From assembly GCA_934402515.1 (NCBI GenBank), contig CAKRTZ010000014.1:1-48967 (forward strand): DNA of 48,967 bases, written 5' to 3'. Positions 7,422 through 15,928 of the stretch are shown here, piece by piece. The stretch's first letter is position 1; each line of letters starts with the position of its first letter. The stretch comes from an uncultured Lachnospiraceae bacterium (lineage in GTDB: Bacteria; Bacillota; Clostridia; Lachnospirales; Lachnospiraceae). Under the pieces are notes generated by a model that worked only from the letters and a program-made list of their open reading frames with translations, was not told the origin of the DNA and searched no databases. A program made the translations under genes and the position numbers.

Positions 7422-8780
7422 ATGTTAGAAAAACTATTTAAGTTGAAGGAAAACAACACAAACATCAAAACCGAAGTCATCGCCGGTATCACCACCTTTA
7501 TGACGATGGCGTACATTCTGGCGGTCAATCCGTCTATCCTGTCTGCTTCCGGCATGGACAGCCAGGCTCTTGTGATTGCAACCGCACTTGCCGCATTTAT
7601 CGGTACACTGGCGATGGCACTGCTTGCCAACTATCCCTTCGCACTTGCTCCGGGACTTGGCTTAAATGCTTACTTTGCATACACTGTATGCGGTTCCATG
7701 GGTTACTCCTGGCAGATTGCCCTGCTGGCAGTTTTTGTAGAAGGTCTGGTTTTCATCCTTCTGTCCCTCACCAATGTGCGTGAGGCAATCTTCAACGCCA
7801 TTCCCATGCAGTTAAAGAAGGGCGTATCCGTTGGTATCGGCCTGTTCGTTGCCTTTATCGGCTTCCAGAATGCAGGCATTGTAGTAAATTCTGATTCCAC
7901 TCTGGTAACCGTGGTTGACTTTACCGCAGATTTCCATACTGCAGGTATTTGTGCCCTGTTAGCAGTCATCGGTACTTTTATTATCGCTATCCTTCATATT
8001 AAAAAAGTTAAAGGCTCTATCCTCATCGGTATCTTCGCTACCTGGATTCTGGGCATCCTTTGCCAGCTTACCGGTCTGTATACCGTTACTCCCGATGCCG
8101 GGTATTACTCTTTGATTCCCTCCTGGAGTTCCTTTAACTTAGGAGCCATTGGACTGACCTTCGGACAGTGCTTCCGCGCCGACTTTTCCGGTGTCAGCAT
8201 CATCAACTTTATCGTTGTGGTATTTTCCTTCCTGTTTGTAGATATCTTTGATACTCTTGGGACTCTCATCGGATGTGCCAATAAAGCAAATATGTTAGAT
8301 AAGGAAGGCAAGCTGCCTCACATCAAACAGGCACTGTTAGCTGACGCTATCGCAACCTCTGCCGGTGCTGTTCTTGGTACTTCCACCACCACCACTTTCG
8401 TAGAGAGTTCTGCCGGTGTAGCTGAGGGTGGACGCACCGGTCTTTCTTCTGCAGTAACCGGTCTGCTGTTCCTGTTATCTGTATTCCTGGCTCCTGTCTT
8501 TGTTACCATTCCCGGCTTTGCAACCGCTCCTGCGCTGCTGTTCGTTGGTTTCTTAATGATTAGTGCCGTGGTACAGATTGACTTTAACGACATGACCGAG
8601 GCAATTCCTGCTTACCTCTGCCTGTTGGCTATGCCTCTGATGTACAGCATCTCCGAGGGTATCGCGGTTGGCGTTATCTCCTATGTAGTCATCAACCTGG
8701 TTTGTGGCAAAGCAAAGAAGATCACTCCGTTAATGTACATTCTGGCACTTCTGTTTGTACTGAAGTACATCTTCCTGTAA
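7422..8780 (+). CDS. NCS2-family purine permease (AzgA/PbuG-like)
   Basis: 452 aa, strongly hydrophobic throughout, about 12-14 membrane segments. The AzgA-type subfamily of nucleobase-cation symporters is indicated by the N-terminal TEVIAGITTFMTMAYILAVNP (read as about residues 17-37), by ALAPGLGLNAYFAY (about 74-87) and by SVGIGLFVAFIGFQNAGI. GTSTTTTFVESSAGVAEGGRTG is the hallmark substrate-binding stretch. Family members import hypoxanthine, guanine or adenine with a proton. The start ATG follows AAGGAGAAGAAG. It is 92 nt downstream of the MATE gene, and its leader contains a dyad involving the ribosome binding site. A strong terminator follows. Confidence 0.94.
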   Translation: MLEKLFKLKENNTNIKTEVIAGITTFMTMAYILAVNPSILSASGMDSQALVIATALAAFIGTLAMALLANYPFALAPGLGLNAYFAYTVCGSMGYSWQIALLAVFVEGLVFILLSLTNVREAIFNAIPMQLKKGVSVGIGLFVAFIGFQNAGIVVNSDSTLVTVVDFTADFHTAGICALLAVIGTFIIAILHIKKVKGSILIGIFATWILGILCQLTGLYTVTPDAGYYSLIPSWSSFNLGAIGLTFGQCFRADFSGVSIINFIVVVFSFLFVDIFDTLGTLIGCANKANMLDKEGKLPHIKQALLADAIATSAGAVLGTSTTTTFVESSAGVAEGGRTGLSSAVTGLLFLLSVFLAPVFVTIPGFATAPALLFVGFLMISAVVQIDFNDMTEAIPAYLCLLAMPLMYSISEGIAVGVISYVVINLVCGKAKKITPLMYILALLFVLKYIFL

Positions 8781-8804
8781 ACCAAAGCATTCAGACATAG
8801 TAAT

Positions 8805-8844
8805 ACCCCGGTCATCTTTTCCGATGACCGGGGTTTCTTTTTTC
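8805..8844 (+). terminator. Intrinsic terminator after the purine permease
   Basis: ACCCCGGTCATC (8805-8816) and GATGACCGGGGT (8823-8834) form a perfect 12-bp stem with a 6-nt loop, followed by TTTCTTTTTT. Confidence 0.93.
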
Positions 8845-8864
8845 CATCTTTCTTACTGAAGTCT

Positions 8865-9740
8865 TTATTTTCCAAGCACTAAATATCTTCCGGTTTCCTG
8901 GTCCTCATTAAGGTCATTGCACAGATAAGCAATGCCATCAATTCCATCCAGAGATTCTAATAACTGCCCTCCAATGGCATAAGCGCCATCACTGTGAGTC
9001 AGCACTACATAATGCTCCGTTCCGTCCTCTGCTCCCACACATAGAATCAGATCATGCCAGTCATCCTGGGTGTTGTTACTCACAACAATTGGCATATAAA
9101 GATGACTGAAATCCTTTTCGACTTGCAGTTCCCCCTCTTTTTCCAGGATCAGGGAAGCCATGCTTCCGGCAGTTTCTGTGGTTTTTGGTCCCACCAGAAT
9201 GGCAAAAATTTCATCCACACCGTCCCCGTTGAGATCGATGCGGTCATAATAATATCTGGTCTGTTTACTGATTTCCTCTGTGAGTCCGTAGTGACGAATC
9301 AGTAAGCCCTCCAACTCCGGATCTGCTTCCAGAGATGCTTCATTGCGATCCATAAAACCCGGCAGTTCCGTGGCAAAGTTACTGGCATTTTCCACTTCAA
9401 GGCTCACCATCTGCATCTCCGAAAGCACCTGGGTTTCCACCTCCCGAAGCTGTTCTTTTTCTGTTCCCTTATCTGTCTGCGAAATGGCACCCTGGGTCTG
9501 CTCCTGGTCGGCGGTTCCTACAATTTTCTTTTCTGCCGCAGTTTCCGGATCCTCTTCCGTCTCTAAGGCAACCGTCTCCGCTTGTTCTTCCTCTACACTA
9601 TCCTGTTTCTCTGTGGTGCCATTTGTAGCCTCCACTGTTTCCTTCGCGGCCTCTGTGGCTGTCCCTCCACATCCCGCCAGGGAAACACTGAACAACAACA
9701 TGAGTATCAAAAAAAGAACCCCGTAACGCCTTCTCTGCAT
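8865..9740 (-). CDS. Putative lipoprotein of unknown function
   Basis: 291 aa. A lipoprotein signal peptide ends in the lipobox LAGC with the acylated cysteine at residue 24, so the mature protein should sit on the outer face of the membrane. Residues about 25-110 are a low-complexity Glu/Thr/Ala-rich linker. The C-terminal half looks folded and contains DLNGDGVDE, a calcium-binding-like loop of the kind seen in FG-GAP/EF-hand repeats. I do not recognise the family. The frame is open to 9803, but the ATG at 9740 gives a clean signal peptide and is preceded, about 13 nt away, by GGAAAGG. It lies 139 nt downstream of aroA in the same direction. Confidence 0.75.
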   Translation of the reverse strand: MQRRRYGVLFLILMLLFSVSLAGCGGTATEAAKETVEATNGTTEKQDSVEEEQAETVALETEEDPETAAEKKIVGTADQEQTQGAISQTDKGTEKEQLREVETQVLSEMQMVSLEVENASNFATELPGFMDRNEASLEADPELEGLLIRHYGLTEEISKQTRYYYDRIDLNGDGVDEIFAILVGPKTTETAGSMASLILEKEGELQVEKDFSHLYMPIVVSNNTQDDWHDLILCVGAEDGTEHYVVLTHSDGAYAIGGQLLESLDGIDGIAYLCNDLNEDQETGRYLVLGK

Positions 9741-9879
9741 AAAATAACCATGCCTTTCCACTATCTGCAAACTTCCAGGTGCTTCCACACTTTGCGCAGC
9801 CACAATATTGGCAAAACGAACTAAATTTTATGATACAGGGGTACTATTAGGGGTTCTTAAACAAAAATTTAATTTTTCT

Positions 9880-11190
9880 TTAATTTGTAGCTTTTTCCGC
9901 CGTCAGCGTGTCCAGTACATCGAAATAATGCTCAAAAGTCTTGGCGCAGCATCCGGGATTGTGGATACGAACACCCGGACAACGCAGTCCCAGCAGAGAA
10001 AAAGCCATTGCCATCCGATGATCCTCATAGGTCTCGATCAGCGCTCCGTGAACTGTTCCGGGGCAAATTTTCAAAGTTTCTCCCTTTTGCAATTCCTCTG
10101 CCTGAATTCCAACTCTCTGCAATTCTGTAATAATTGCCTGCAGACGATTGGATTCCTGGAAACGGATATGCCCGATTCCCTCAATGAGGGTGGGCGTATC
10201 TGCAAAAGCTGCCACCGCCGCCATGGTCATGGTCTGGTCGGAAAAATCCTTCATATTGATGGTAATGCCGGGGTAATGTCCACTCTGCGTTCCTTCCAGC
10301 CGGATGCCGTAGTCCTCGTCCACCAGGGTACAGCCCAACTGTTCCAGCACTTTCAGGAAACGGATATCTCCCTGCATGGAATCCAGATGCACTCCCTTCA
10401 CCCGGACAGATTTCTCCCCTATAGGTGCCATGGCATAAAAATATGCTGCTGCCGAAACATCCGGTTCAATTTCATAACTGTCTATATGGTGATGACATCC
10501 TCCGGGGATTCGACACAAATCATCTTCCCTGGTATAGGGAACACCAAACTGCTCCAGCATACGCTGGGTGATCTTAATATAAGAACCGTTGGTCCTCTGT
10601 CCTTCCAGTTTAATTTCCAGACCGGAAGGCAAAAGACATCCCGCCATCATCAATGCACTGGCAAACTGGCTGCTTACATCCGTATTAATGGTTATCTCTT
10701 TCGGATCCATGCCTCTGGAGTGCAGTTCAAAAGGAAAATGATTTTCCTCTCCGGTGCAATGGATCATTGCTCCTGCCCGCCGAAGTGCTGTAATTAATGG
10801 CTCCATTGGGCGTTTACACATCTGCTCCGATGCCTGCAGGTGATAGTCACCTCCTGCGAATGCCAGAAACACCGTAAGAAACCTGGCTGCTGTTCCCGCA
10901 CTTCCCACATGGATCGTGGCGGTCTGATTGGGCACCCTTCCACCGGTTCCCTGAATCGTCACGCGTTTTTCTTCTTCGTCAATCTTTAAAGAAAATCCCA
11001 ACTGTTGCAGACATCCCAGAAAGGCTCTGGAGTCCTCACTGAACAACACACCCTGTAACGTACATGCCCCATCTCCCATCGCCGCCAGTAACAGGGCGCG
11101 GTTGGTAATGCTCTTGGAACCAGGCACCTCCACATCAAAGCTCTGCTGGCTGCGCAGCGGGCGTACCTCATATTCTTCTGCCTGCATCAT
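9880..11190 (-). CDS. aroA: 3-phosphoshikimate 1-carboxyvinyltransferase (EPSP synthase)
   Basis: 436 aa. It transfers the enolpyruvyl group of phosphoenolpyruvate to shikimate-3-phosphate, the sixth step of the shikimate pathway to aromatic amino acids, in the cytoplasm. Visible motifs: GSKSITNRALLLAA (24-37; Lys26, Ser27 and Arg31 bind substrates), GSAGTAARFL, where most enzymes have GNAGTxxR, DFSDQTMTMAAVAAF, ESNRLQAI and EDHRMAMAFSLLG. Length is normal. The start ATG at 11190 follows AGGAG. A TGCTATACT extended -10 at 11220-11228 (minus strand) may drive it. The Asn-to-Ser change in the GNAGT motif is the one unusual feature. Confidence 0.95.
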   Translation of the reverse strand: MMQAEEYEVRPLRSQQSFDVEVPGSKSITNRALLLAAMGDGACTLQGVLFSEDSRAFLGCLQQLGFSLKIDEEEKRVTIQGTGGRVPNQTATIHVGSAGTAARFLTVFLAFAGGDYHLQASEQMCKRPMEPLITALRRAGAMIHCTGEENHFPFELHSRGMDPKEITINTDVSSQFASALMMAGCLLPSGLEIKLEGQRTNGSYIKITQRMLEQFGVPYTREDDLCRIPGGCHHHIDSYEIEPDVSAAAYFYAMAPIGEKSVRVKGVHLDSMQGDIRFLKVLEQLGCTLVDEDYGIRLEGTQSGHYPGITINMKDFSDQTMTMAAVAAFADTPTLIEGIGHIRFQESNRLQAIITELQRVGIQAEELQKGETLKICPGTVHGALIETYEDHRMAMAFSLLGLRCPGVRIHNPGCCAKTFEHYFDVLDTLTAEKATN

Positions 11191-11219
11191 CGGTCTTTCT
11201 CCTGTCTCTTTTTCGTTCT

Positions 11220-11228
11220 AGTATAGCA
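11220..11228 (-). promoter_or_regulatory. Extended -10 element upstream of aroA
   Basis: Minus-strand TGCTATACT is an extended -10; no good -35 is seen at the usual distance. It lies between the small ORF at 11232-11330 and aroA. Confidence 0.4.
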
Positions 11229-11231
11229 TAA

Positions 11232-11330
11232 CTACTGAAGGTATTCCAGATAGTCTCCTTCACTGGCAAACAAGATATATCTGCCACTCACATATCCCAT
11301 GTAACCGCTGTCTACTGCATATCCTTTCAT
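11232..11330 (-). CDS. Small 32-aa ORF, unrecognised
   Basis: An ATG-initiated frame of 32 codons fills the gap between mfd and aroA. It reads MKGYAVDSGYMGYVSGRY followed by ILFASEGDYLEYLQ. It is rich in Gly, Tyr and Ser, with a compact SGYMGYVSGRYILFASEGDY core that looks like a real small beta-structured protein rather than chance. GAGAGG lies about 11 nt upstream, which is a long but possible spacing. The frame stays open upstream without a second ATG near. From general memory, similar short YMGYV-GRYxLFASE proteins occur in Lachnospiraceae; I cannot verify this here. No function can be given. Confidence 0.5.
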   Translation of the reverse strand: MKGYAVDSGYMGYVSGRYILFASEGDYLEYLQ

Positions 11331-11348
11331 CCGCTTACCGTCCTCTCT

Positions 11349-11367
11349 GACAGGTTTCTTTCCTGTC
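11349..11367. repeat. Small hairpin between mfd and the 32-codon ORF
   Basis: GACAGG (11349-11354) pairs with CCTGTC (11362-11367) around a 7-nt loop. There is no T-run on the minus strand directly after it, so it is not a clear terminator. Confidence 0.4.
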
Positions 11368-11408
11368 TATGATAACGGTATAGCAAACTGTATGTCCGTT
11401 TTATGGGA

Positions 11409-14400
11409 CTATATAAGAATTTGTGTCATTTTTTCCAGGGTTGTTTCACATAAACGAAGAAGATTTTCCGAATCTTTCTCCACCACACCACATTTTTTAA
11501 ATCGATATTCAAAATAGGTTCCCTTGGCATGGAAAGTCAGTTTCCCATCAAAGGCGGTCAATAACTCCGGCAGACATTCCACACGAATCCGTGCTTTCTC
11601 ATGCATGGTAATGGTGAGAAGTTCTCCTCTGCCCTTTAATTCTGACACGTATACCTTGTGTGCCTGCACACGGATCAGTGCGATTCGCAGTAAGTTTTCC
11701 ACAGATTTCGGCGTGGTTCCGAAGCGGTCCAACAGTTCTTCCTTCATATCATCCGCCTCTGTCTGGTTTTCGATACCTGCAATCCGTTTATAGATTTCCA
11801 GTTTCTGCAGTTCATTGACGATATACTCCGGAGGAATATAGGCATCCACATCCAGATCCACCACCGTATGGAAATCCTCGATTACCTCCTGTCCCTTCAG
11901 GCTTTTGACTGCCTCATTGAGCATCTTGCAGTACAGGTCGTATCCCACTGCCTCCATGTGTCCACTCTGCGCCTGTCCTAACAGATTTCCGGCTCCCCGG
12001 ATTTCCAGGTCACGCATGGCGATCTTAAAGCCACTGCCCAATTCCGTGAATTCCCGGATGGCAGCCAGTCGTTTCTCCGCCACTTCCTTTAACATTTTGT
12101 CCCTCTTATACATCAAGAAGGCATAGGCGGTACGGTTGGATCTTCCCACACGGCCTCGCAGCTGATAAAGCTGGGACAGTCCCATGTTTTCCGAATCCTG
12201 GATAATAATAGTATTCACATTGGAAATGTCCAGTCCTGTTTCGATAATGGTGGTGGACACCAGTACATCAATCTCTCCCTCGATGAAGTCAGACATGATC
12301 CGTTCCAGCTCTTCCTCTTTCATCTGTCCATGGGCAAAAGCCACCACCGCCTCCGGCACCAGTTCCTGAATCTGGGCGGTCACCTCGTCAATATTGTTGA
12401 CCCGGTTGTAGACATAGTAAACCTGCCCGGAGCGGGACAGTTCCCGGACGATTGCCTCCCTCACCATCTCATCATTGTACTCGCACACAAAAGTCTGGAT
12501 GGGGACACGCTCTCCCGGTGCCTCCTCCAAAACACTCATATCACGGATACCCACAAGGCTCATGTGGAGAGTTCTGGGGATGGGGGTTGCCGTCAAAGTC
12601 AGCACATCCACATCCTCTTTCATTTTTTTGATTTTCTCCTTATGGGTGACCCCAAACCGCTGCTCCTCGTCCACAATGAGCAATCCCAAATCTTTGAACT
12701 GCACATCCTTGGAAAGCACCCGGTGGGTGCCAATGAGAATATCCACAAAACCTTTTTTCAAATCTTCCAGCGTCTTTTTCTGTTCCGCCGGAGTACGGAA
12801 ACGGCAGAGCAGATCCACCCGCACCGGAAAATCTTTCATTCTCTGGATAAACGTGTTGTAATGCTGCTTTGCCAGGATGGTGGTGGGTACCAGAAAAACC
12901 ACCTGTTTCCCTTCCTGCACTGCCTTAAAGGCAGCACGGATTGCCACCTCCGTTTTTCCATAACCCACATCGCCGCAAATCAGACGATCCATGATTTTAC
13001 GGCTTTCCATATCCTCCTTGGTAGCTGCAATGGCTGCCAGCTGGTCTTCCGTCTCCTCAAAGGGAAACATTTCCTCAAATTCCTGCTGCCAGACCGTATC
13101 TTTTCCGAACTGGTATCCTTCCTTGCTCTGACGGACTGCATACAGTTCCACCAGATCCCTGGCCACCGCTGTGACGGCTCCACGGACTCTCGTTTTGGTT
13201 TTCGCCCATTCCTGGGTGCCCAGCTTGTTTATTTTCGGTTTTCTGGCATCCGCGGAGGCGTATTTCTGAATGGCATCTAAGGCTGTGGCTATGACATATA
13301 AGGTACCGCCGTCCCGATACTCAATCTTCATGTAGTCCTTGACTACTTTATCAACTTCAATCTTCTCAATGCCCCGGTAAATTCCCAGACCATGGGTTTC
13401 ATGCACCACATAGTCTCCCACCTTCAGATCATTAAAATCCTGAATCCGGGTGCCGGAATACTCCTTGGCAAGCTTTTTTTTCTTTCGCTTCTTTCTGTCG
13501 TTGCTTCCGAAAATATCCGTCTCAGAAATCACGGCAAATTTTAATAACGGATATTCAAACCCTTTCTCTACATGGCCGTAAAAGGTCATGATTTCCCCGG
13601 GCTGCAGCACCCGCTCCGGATTTTCCGAGTAAAAAGCGGTCAGTTCTTCATTTTGCAGATCCGCAGCTAACCTTTTCGCTCGGGTTCTTGATCCCGATAA
13701 AAGTAAAATGCGGTATCCGTTTTTGCGGTAGCGCTTTAAATCCGTTACTAAGGCTTCAAAGCTATTGTTATAAGAAGAAATACTTTTCGTCTGAATCTCA
13801 TAGCGGATCGTCGGTTTGATAATGGGAGCCCGCATTTCAATGGTTGAGACACTTAACACCGGAAACCTGGTAAGCCGCGCCACCGTTTCCTCTGCAGAAT
13901 ACAATAGCTTTGCCTGTCCTGGCAGACACAATCCCTTCTCCAGCCGATGCATCATGCTCTCACGAAATTCCAGTTCCACTGCCTGGGCATGCTCTCTGAT
14001 CCGGCTTGGCTCATCCAGAAACAGGCAGGTTTTCTCCAGCTGGAACAATTCCAGCAAAGACACGGTATCTTTATAAAAATAGTTTACATAACTTTCTAAT
14101 CCGGAACCGGTTCCAAACTCCACCACCTGTTCCTTTAACTCTTTGATCTGTACCTGAAGCCGATGGGCTTCCTCTGTCTTAAACTGTTCCCGGAGGCTGG
14201 TAATAACCTTGTCTGCCTCCTTCTCAATCCGTTTCATCCCCTCTTTCAGCGTCCGGGTATCCAGCACCATCTCCGATGCCGGATAGATAGTAACAGATTC
14301 CAGGTTTTCAATGGAACGCTGGCTTAAAACATCAAAACTTCGGATGGAATCCACTTCGTCTCCCCATAGTTCCACACGATAGGGATTTTCTTCCGTAAGA

Positions 14401-14948
14401 TCAAAAATATCCAGGATACCACCCCGGATGGAAAACTGTCCCGGTGCCTCCACCTGATAATTTTTCTCATAACCCATTGCCACCAGTTTCTCTGCAATGA
14501 CATCCTCCTGCAGAATTCCCTGGTTTTGTATGGTGACAGTCTGCTCCCGGTAAACCTGCAGTGGAATCTGCGGTGTCATCAGGGCATCAAAAGTAGTGAC
14601 CAGAGTGACCGGTCTTCCCTCCAGGAGGCGGCGCAATACCCGCATGCGTTCTGTCACCAGTTCATTTCCGTGAATGTCCGCCTGATAAAAAATCAGATCT
14701 TTTGCTGGATAGACCATGACATTCCGATCATAAAAAGAAAATTCTTCCGCAATTTCCCGTACCCGCCGTTCGTTGTGGGTGACAATCAGTTTGTAGCGAA
14801 AGCTTTCTCCCAATCCGTATACCATATGAAGTTTTTGTGAGTCCACGCAGCCGGACAGAGAAACGCATGTTCCTCCGCCCTGCCGTAAATTCTTCTGTAT
14901 GGATTCAAATTCCGCCAGTTCACGCAACGGCTCTGTAAGTACCCGCAT
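11409..14948 (-). CDS. mfd: Transcription-repair coupling factor
   Basis: 1179 aa, near the family's usual 1150-1180. Mfd is a DNA translocase that pushes stalled RNA polymerase off lesions and recruits UvrA. The order is a UvrB-like N-terminal region (about 1-350), an RNA polymerase interaction domain around VGDYVVHETHGLGIYRGIE, a RecG-like helicase core with Walker A GDVGYGKTEVA and Walker B DEEQRFG, TLTATPIPRTLHMS, a QLRGRVGRS motif and a C-terminal TRCF domain. The start ATG at 14948 follows AAAGGAAA. It lies 12 nt after pth, a common arrangement, so pth-mfd are probably co-transcribed. Confidence 0.97.
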   Translation of the reverse strand: MRVLTEPLRELAEFESIQKNLRQGGGTCVSLSGCVDSQKLHMVYGLGESFRYKLIVTHNERRVREIAEEFSFYDRNVMVYPAKDLIFYQADIHGNELVTERMRVLRRLLEGRPVTLVTTFDALMTPQIPLQVYREQTVTIQNQGILQEDVIAEKLVAMGYEKNYQVEAPGQFSIRGGILDIFDLTEENPYRVELWGDEVDSIRSFDVLSQRSIENLESVTIYPASEMVLDTRTLKEGMKRIEKEADKVITSLREQFKTEEAHRLQVQIKELKEQVVEFGTGSGLESYVNYFYKDTVSLLELFQLEKTCLFLDEPSRIREHAQAVELEFRESMMHRLEKGLCLPGQAKLLYSAEETVARLTRFPVLSVSTIEMRAPIIKPTIRYEIQTKSISSYNNSFEALVTDLKRYRKNGYRILLLSGSRTRAKRLAADLQNEELTAFYSENPERVLQPGEIMTFYGHVEKGFEYPLLKFAVISETDIFGSNDRKKRKKKKLAKEYSGTRIQDFNDLKVGDYVVHETHGLGIYRGIEKIEVDKVVKDYMKIEYRDGGTLYVIATALDAIQKYASADARKPKINKLGTQEWAKTKTRVRGAVTAVARDLVELYAVRQSKEGYQFGKDTVWQQEFEEMFPFEETEDQLAAIAATKEDMESRKIMDRLICGDVGYGKTEVAIRAAFKAVQEGKQVVFLVPTTILAKQHYNTFIQRMKDFPVRVDLLCRFRTPAEQKKTLEDLKKGFVDILIGTHRVLSKDVQFKDLGLLIVDEEQRFGVTHKEKIKKMKEDVDVLTLTATPIPRTLHMSLVGIRDMSVLEEAPGERVPIQTFVCEYNDEMVREAIVRELSRSGQVYYVYNRVNNIDEVTAQIQELVPEAVVAFAHGQMKEEELERIMSDFIEGEIDVLVSTTIIETGLDISNVNTIIIQDSENMGLSQLYQLRGRVGRSNRTAYAFLMYKRDKMLKEVAEKRLAAIREFTELGSGFKIAMRDLEIRGAGNLLGQAQSGHMEAVGYDLYCKMLNEAVKSLKGQEVIEDFHTVVDLDVDAYIPPEYIVNELQKLEIYKRIAGIENQTEADDMKEELLDRFGTTPKSVENLLRIALIRVQAHKVYVSELKGRGELLTITMHEKARIRVECLPELLTAFDGKLTFHAKGTYFEYRFKKCGVVEKDSENLLRLCETTLEKMTQILI

Positions 14949-14960
14949 ATCTGTTTCCTT

Positions 14961-15521
14961 TTAATTATAGAGATTCATCGCCTTGTCCACGCCCCCGGTC
15001 ATGATTTCACCGATGGCATCCACTGCTCTCGCCACGCTTTCCTCCATGATTTTCCGTTCTTCGGAGGGAAAATGTCCCAGCACATAATCTGCCAGGTCAT
15101 AGCCCTGTGGCTTTTCACCTACCCCCATCCTCACACGTTTAAATCCATCGTGCCCCAGATGGAGAATAATATTCTTCAGTCCGTTATGACCGCCGGCACT
15201 GCCCTTCTTGCGGATGCGTAACTTACCCACATCCAGGCTGATGTCATCGGAAATGACGATTAACTCTTCGGTTTCATCCACTTTATAATAATCTATGAGC
15301 GCTCTCACACTTTCTCCACTGAGATTCATGTAGGTCTGGGGCTTTACCAGCAGTACTTTCTGTCCGGCAAACATTCCCTTTCCTGTCAACGCCTTTCCCT
15401 CTTTATTCTTAATAGAAATACCTGCCTTATCCGCGATGGCATCCACCACCTGAAAGCCGATATTGTGTCTTGTGTTTTCATATTCTTTGCCCGGATTTCC
15501 CAGACCTACGATCATATACAT
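14961..15521 (-). CDS. pth: Peptidyl-tRNA hydrolase
   Basis: 186 aa, the normal size. It releases peptides from peptidyl-tRNA that drops off the ribosome. Family signature GLGNPGKEYENTRHNIGF (6-23) carries Asn9 and catalytic His19. PQTYMNLSG contains Asn66 and SDDISLDVG holds Asp92, the partner of the His. KGSAGGHNGLKNI is the second signature. Start is the ATG at 15521. Together with mfd it forms the usual pth-mfd pair. It is separated from the upstream spoVG by an intrinsic terminator. Confidence 0.97.
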   Translation of the reverse strand: MYMIVGLGNPGKEYENTRHNIGFQVVDAIADKAGISIKNKEGKALTGKGMFAGQKVLLVKPQTYMNLSGESVRALIDYYKVDETEELIVISDDISLDVGKLRIRKKGSAGGHNGLKNIILHLGHDGFKRVRMGVGEKPQGYDLADYVLGHFPSEERKIMEESVARAVDAIGEIMTGGVDKAMNLYN

Positions 15522-15573
15522 AGAAAAACCTATATCCTTCCTTTTACTCGCTATTGTTTATTGTAACGGCAAA

Positions 15574-15607
15574 AAGGCAAAAAAACAAGCCGTCCTGTCC
15601 GGACGGC
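15574..15607 (-). terminator. Intrinsic terminator of the glgC-glgD-spoVG unit
   Basis: On the minus strand GCCGTCC and GGACGGC (plus coordinates 15601-15607 and 15589-15595) form a 7-bp GC-rich stem with a 5-nt loop, followed by TTGTTTTTTTG. Confidence 0.85.
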
Positions 15608-15623
15608 CTGTACTTTTTGGATG

Positions 15624-15908
15624 TTAGTTGCATTCACAGGAAACCTGTGCCGCAGCGAGTTCCCGCTGGTAGGCTTCCAGAATCAACTGTTGGATTTTTT
15701 CGCGGGTGGCTGAGTTAATCGGATGAGCAATATCCCGATACTCTCCGTTATTTCCCTTCTTACTCGGCATTGCGATAAATAATCCGTTTTCTCCCTCGAT
15801 GACCTTGATATCATGCACCACAAATTCATTGTCCAGTGTCACTGAAACGATGGCTCTCATCTTTCCTTCCACATTCACTTTGCGCACACGCACATCTGTA
15901 ATGTTCAT
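15624..15908 (-). CDS. spoVG: SpoVG, septation/sporulation regulator
   Basis: 94 aa, matching the family length. It starts MNITDVRVRKVNVEGKMRAI, typical of SpoVG, and keeps the basic region PSKKGNNGEYRDIAHPINS that contributes to RNA/DNA binding. In bacilli and clostridia SpoVG is linked to asymmetric septation and acts as a global nucleic-acid-binding regulator. The start ATG follows AAAGGGGACAGGAG. It begins only 20 nt after the glgD stop and is closed by a terminator, so it is probably the last gene of glgC-glgD-spoVG. Confidence 0.96.
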   Translation of the reverse strand: MNITDVRVRKVNVEGKMRAIVSVTLDNEFVVHDIKVIEGENGLFIAMPSKKGNNGEYRDIAHPINSATREKIQQLILEAYQRELAAAQVSCECN

Positions 15909-15928
15909 CTCCTGTCCCCTTTCATTTC

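Noticed and set aside
9808..10797. Plus-strand ORF of 329 codons
   Set aside because: It lies antisense to aroA, and its translation is rich in Cys, His and Arg with no recognisable motif. It is a shadow of the aroA codons.
12330..13280. Plus-strand ORF of 316 codons
   Set aside because: Antisense to the Mfd helicase core. No domain, no SD, unusual His-rich composition.
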